Positions 63,622 to 64,000 of a DNA stretch of 64,000 nucleotides are shown here, one piece after another (within the stretch, counting starts at the first letter, position 1; the number at the start of each line of letters is the position of its first letter). Source of the stretch: Vicia villosa. Lineage: Eukaryota; Streptophyta; Magnoliopsida; Fabales; Fabaceae. The translations under genes were made by a program, and so were the position numbers. The stretch lies in NCBI RefSeq assembly GCF_029867415.1, contig NW_026705173.1:310001-374000 (forward strand), in the 5' to 3' direction. The notes below the pieces were generated by a model. The model was not told where the DNA came from and made no database searches. It saw only the letters and a list, made by a program, of their open reading frames with translations.

Positions 63622-64000
63622 TTAGGCGAAGTATTTCTTGACTGCATCGACGTTCACAGGACGGGTGAATTCTTCTCCATCCATAGTCGTGAGTATTAAG
63701 GCTCCTCCTGAGAAAGCTCTCTTGACCACGTATGGGCCGTCATAATTGGGAGTCCATTTCCCTCTCGAATCTGTGAGAAAAGATTGAATCTTTTTTAGTA
63801 CAAGGCCGCCTTCTTTGATTGTGCGAGGTCGAACCTTTTTTTCGAAAGCTTTCTTCATTGTTGATATAGCTGTCTGTGGCATAAAGCTTCATGCGCTTTT
63901 CTTCGATTAAGTTTAATTCATCGAATTTGCTTTGACACCACTCAGCTTCTGTTAATTTTGCCTCCATCAAGACTCTTATTGATGGGATCTCAACCTCTAT
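63622..64000 (-). pseudogene. pol: Ty3/gypsy integrase C-terminus of the minus-strand Ogre-like element (partial)
   Basis: The final part of the polyprotein, running in from the right edge of the window. It reads EAKLTEAEWCQSKFDELNLI and EEKRMKLYATDS, then a one-base frame change near 63885. In the new frame it gives KKAFEKKVRPRTIKEGGLVL, GKWTPNYDGPYVVKRAFSGG, ALILTTMDGEEF and PVNVDAVKKYFA, ending at 63622. The GPYVV...AFSGGAL...DG...PVN.D..KKY pattern is the chromo-like or GPY/F-type integrase tail of the Tat/Ogre group. The frameshift suggests a dead copy; the catalytic domains are beyond the window. Confidence 0.88.

Overview
This is gene-poor, repeat-packed plant nuclear DNA. It is AT-rich and has no intact host gene that I can recognise. 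Almost every stretch is a long terminal repeat (LTR) retrotransposon or a piece of one. Several elements have 5 kb class LTRs starting TGTCATACCC and carrying a GGTGGCGACTC motif near the end, with long tandem-repeat 3' untranslated regions; this matches the Ogre/Tat group of Ty3/gypsy known from legumes. SIRE/Maximus-type Ty1/copia elements with a third ORF after pol are also abundant. Together they suggest a large-genome papilionoid legume, most likely tribe Fabeae (pea, vetch, lentil or Lathyrus). The species is an inference.

Layout, left to right. 1-10014: 3' end of a plus-strand Ogre-like element, with a long non-coding 3' region holding a 47-bp tandem array (3767-4912), a polypurine tract and a 4.8-kb 3' LTR (5232-10014). 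10015-14094: minus-strand remnants of a possible Helitron, namely a short N-terminal fragment that could be the Rep/helicase gene and a multi-exon RPA1-like (DUF223) pseudogene. 14112-32454: a plus-strand SIRE-like element (SIRE-A) with decayed gag-pol and third ORF. Its pol is split by a solo LTR (18372-19504). Its 3' untranslated region is split by a 6.5-kb Athila-like gypsy element (24289-30781, perfect CTTTT target duplication), whose core is replaced by a truncated Ogre-type LTR. 32455-32959: leader and N-terminus of an Ogre ORF1, cut by the next element. 32960-64000: a minus-strand Ogre-like element. Its 3' LTR (about 5.26 kb when its parts are summed) is in three pieces (32960-35329, 43489-44674, 59251-60951), separated by a copia element (35329-43488) and by a SIRE array (44675-59250). 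Its tandem-repeat 3' region and integrase C-terminus follow to the right edge.

The most striking structure is the SIRE array. It has a 7478-bp period, almost identical copies and shared LTRs (LTR-internal-LTR-internal-partial LTR). Its units keep a long gag frame and an intact 819-codon third ORF but have lost almost all of pol (integrase core, reverse transcriptase, RNase H). It looks like a non-autonomous gag+ORF3 derivative that became tandem by LTR recombination, or less interestingly an assembly artefact. The copia element at 35-43 kb is notable for dense AGGTCGACCT palindromes in its LTRs and for a deleted integrase.

No coding region here works with its neighbours in a host pathway. 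The relations are those of nested insertion: the Ogre-like LTR is the receiving layer, and the copia element, the SIRE array, the solo LTR and the Athila-like element are later layers. I did not find a clearly new functional system. The best leads are the non-autonomous SIRE array, the palindromic LTR repeat, the duplicated polypurine/LTR-junction motif in SIRE 3' regions, and a tRNA-like pol III box pair inside the Ogre-like LTR.
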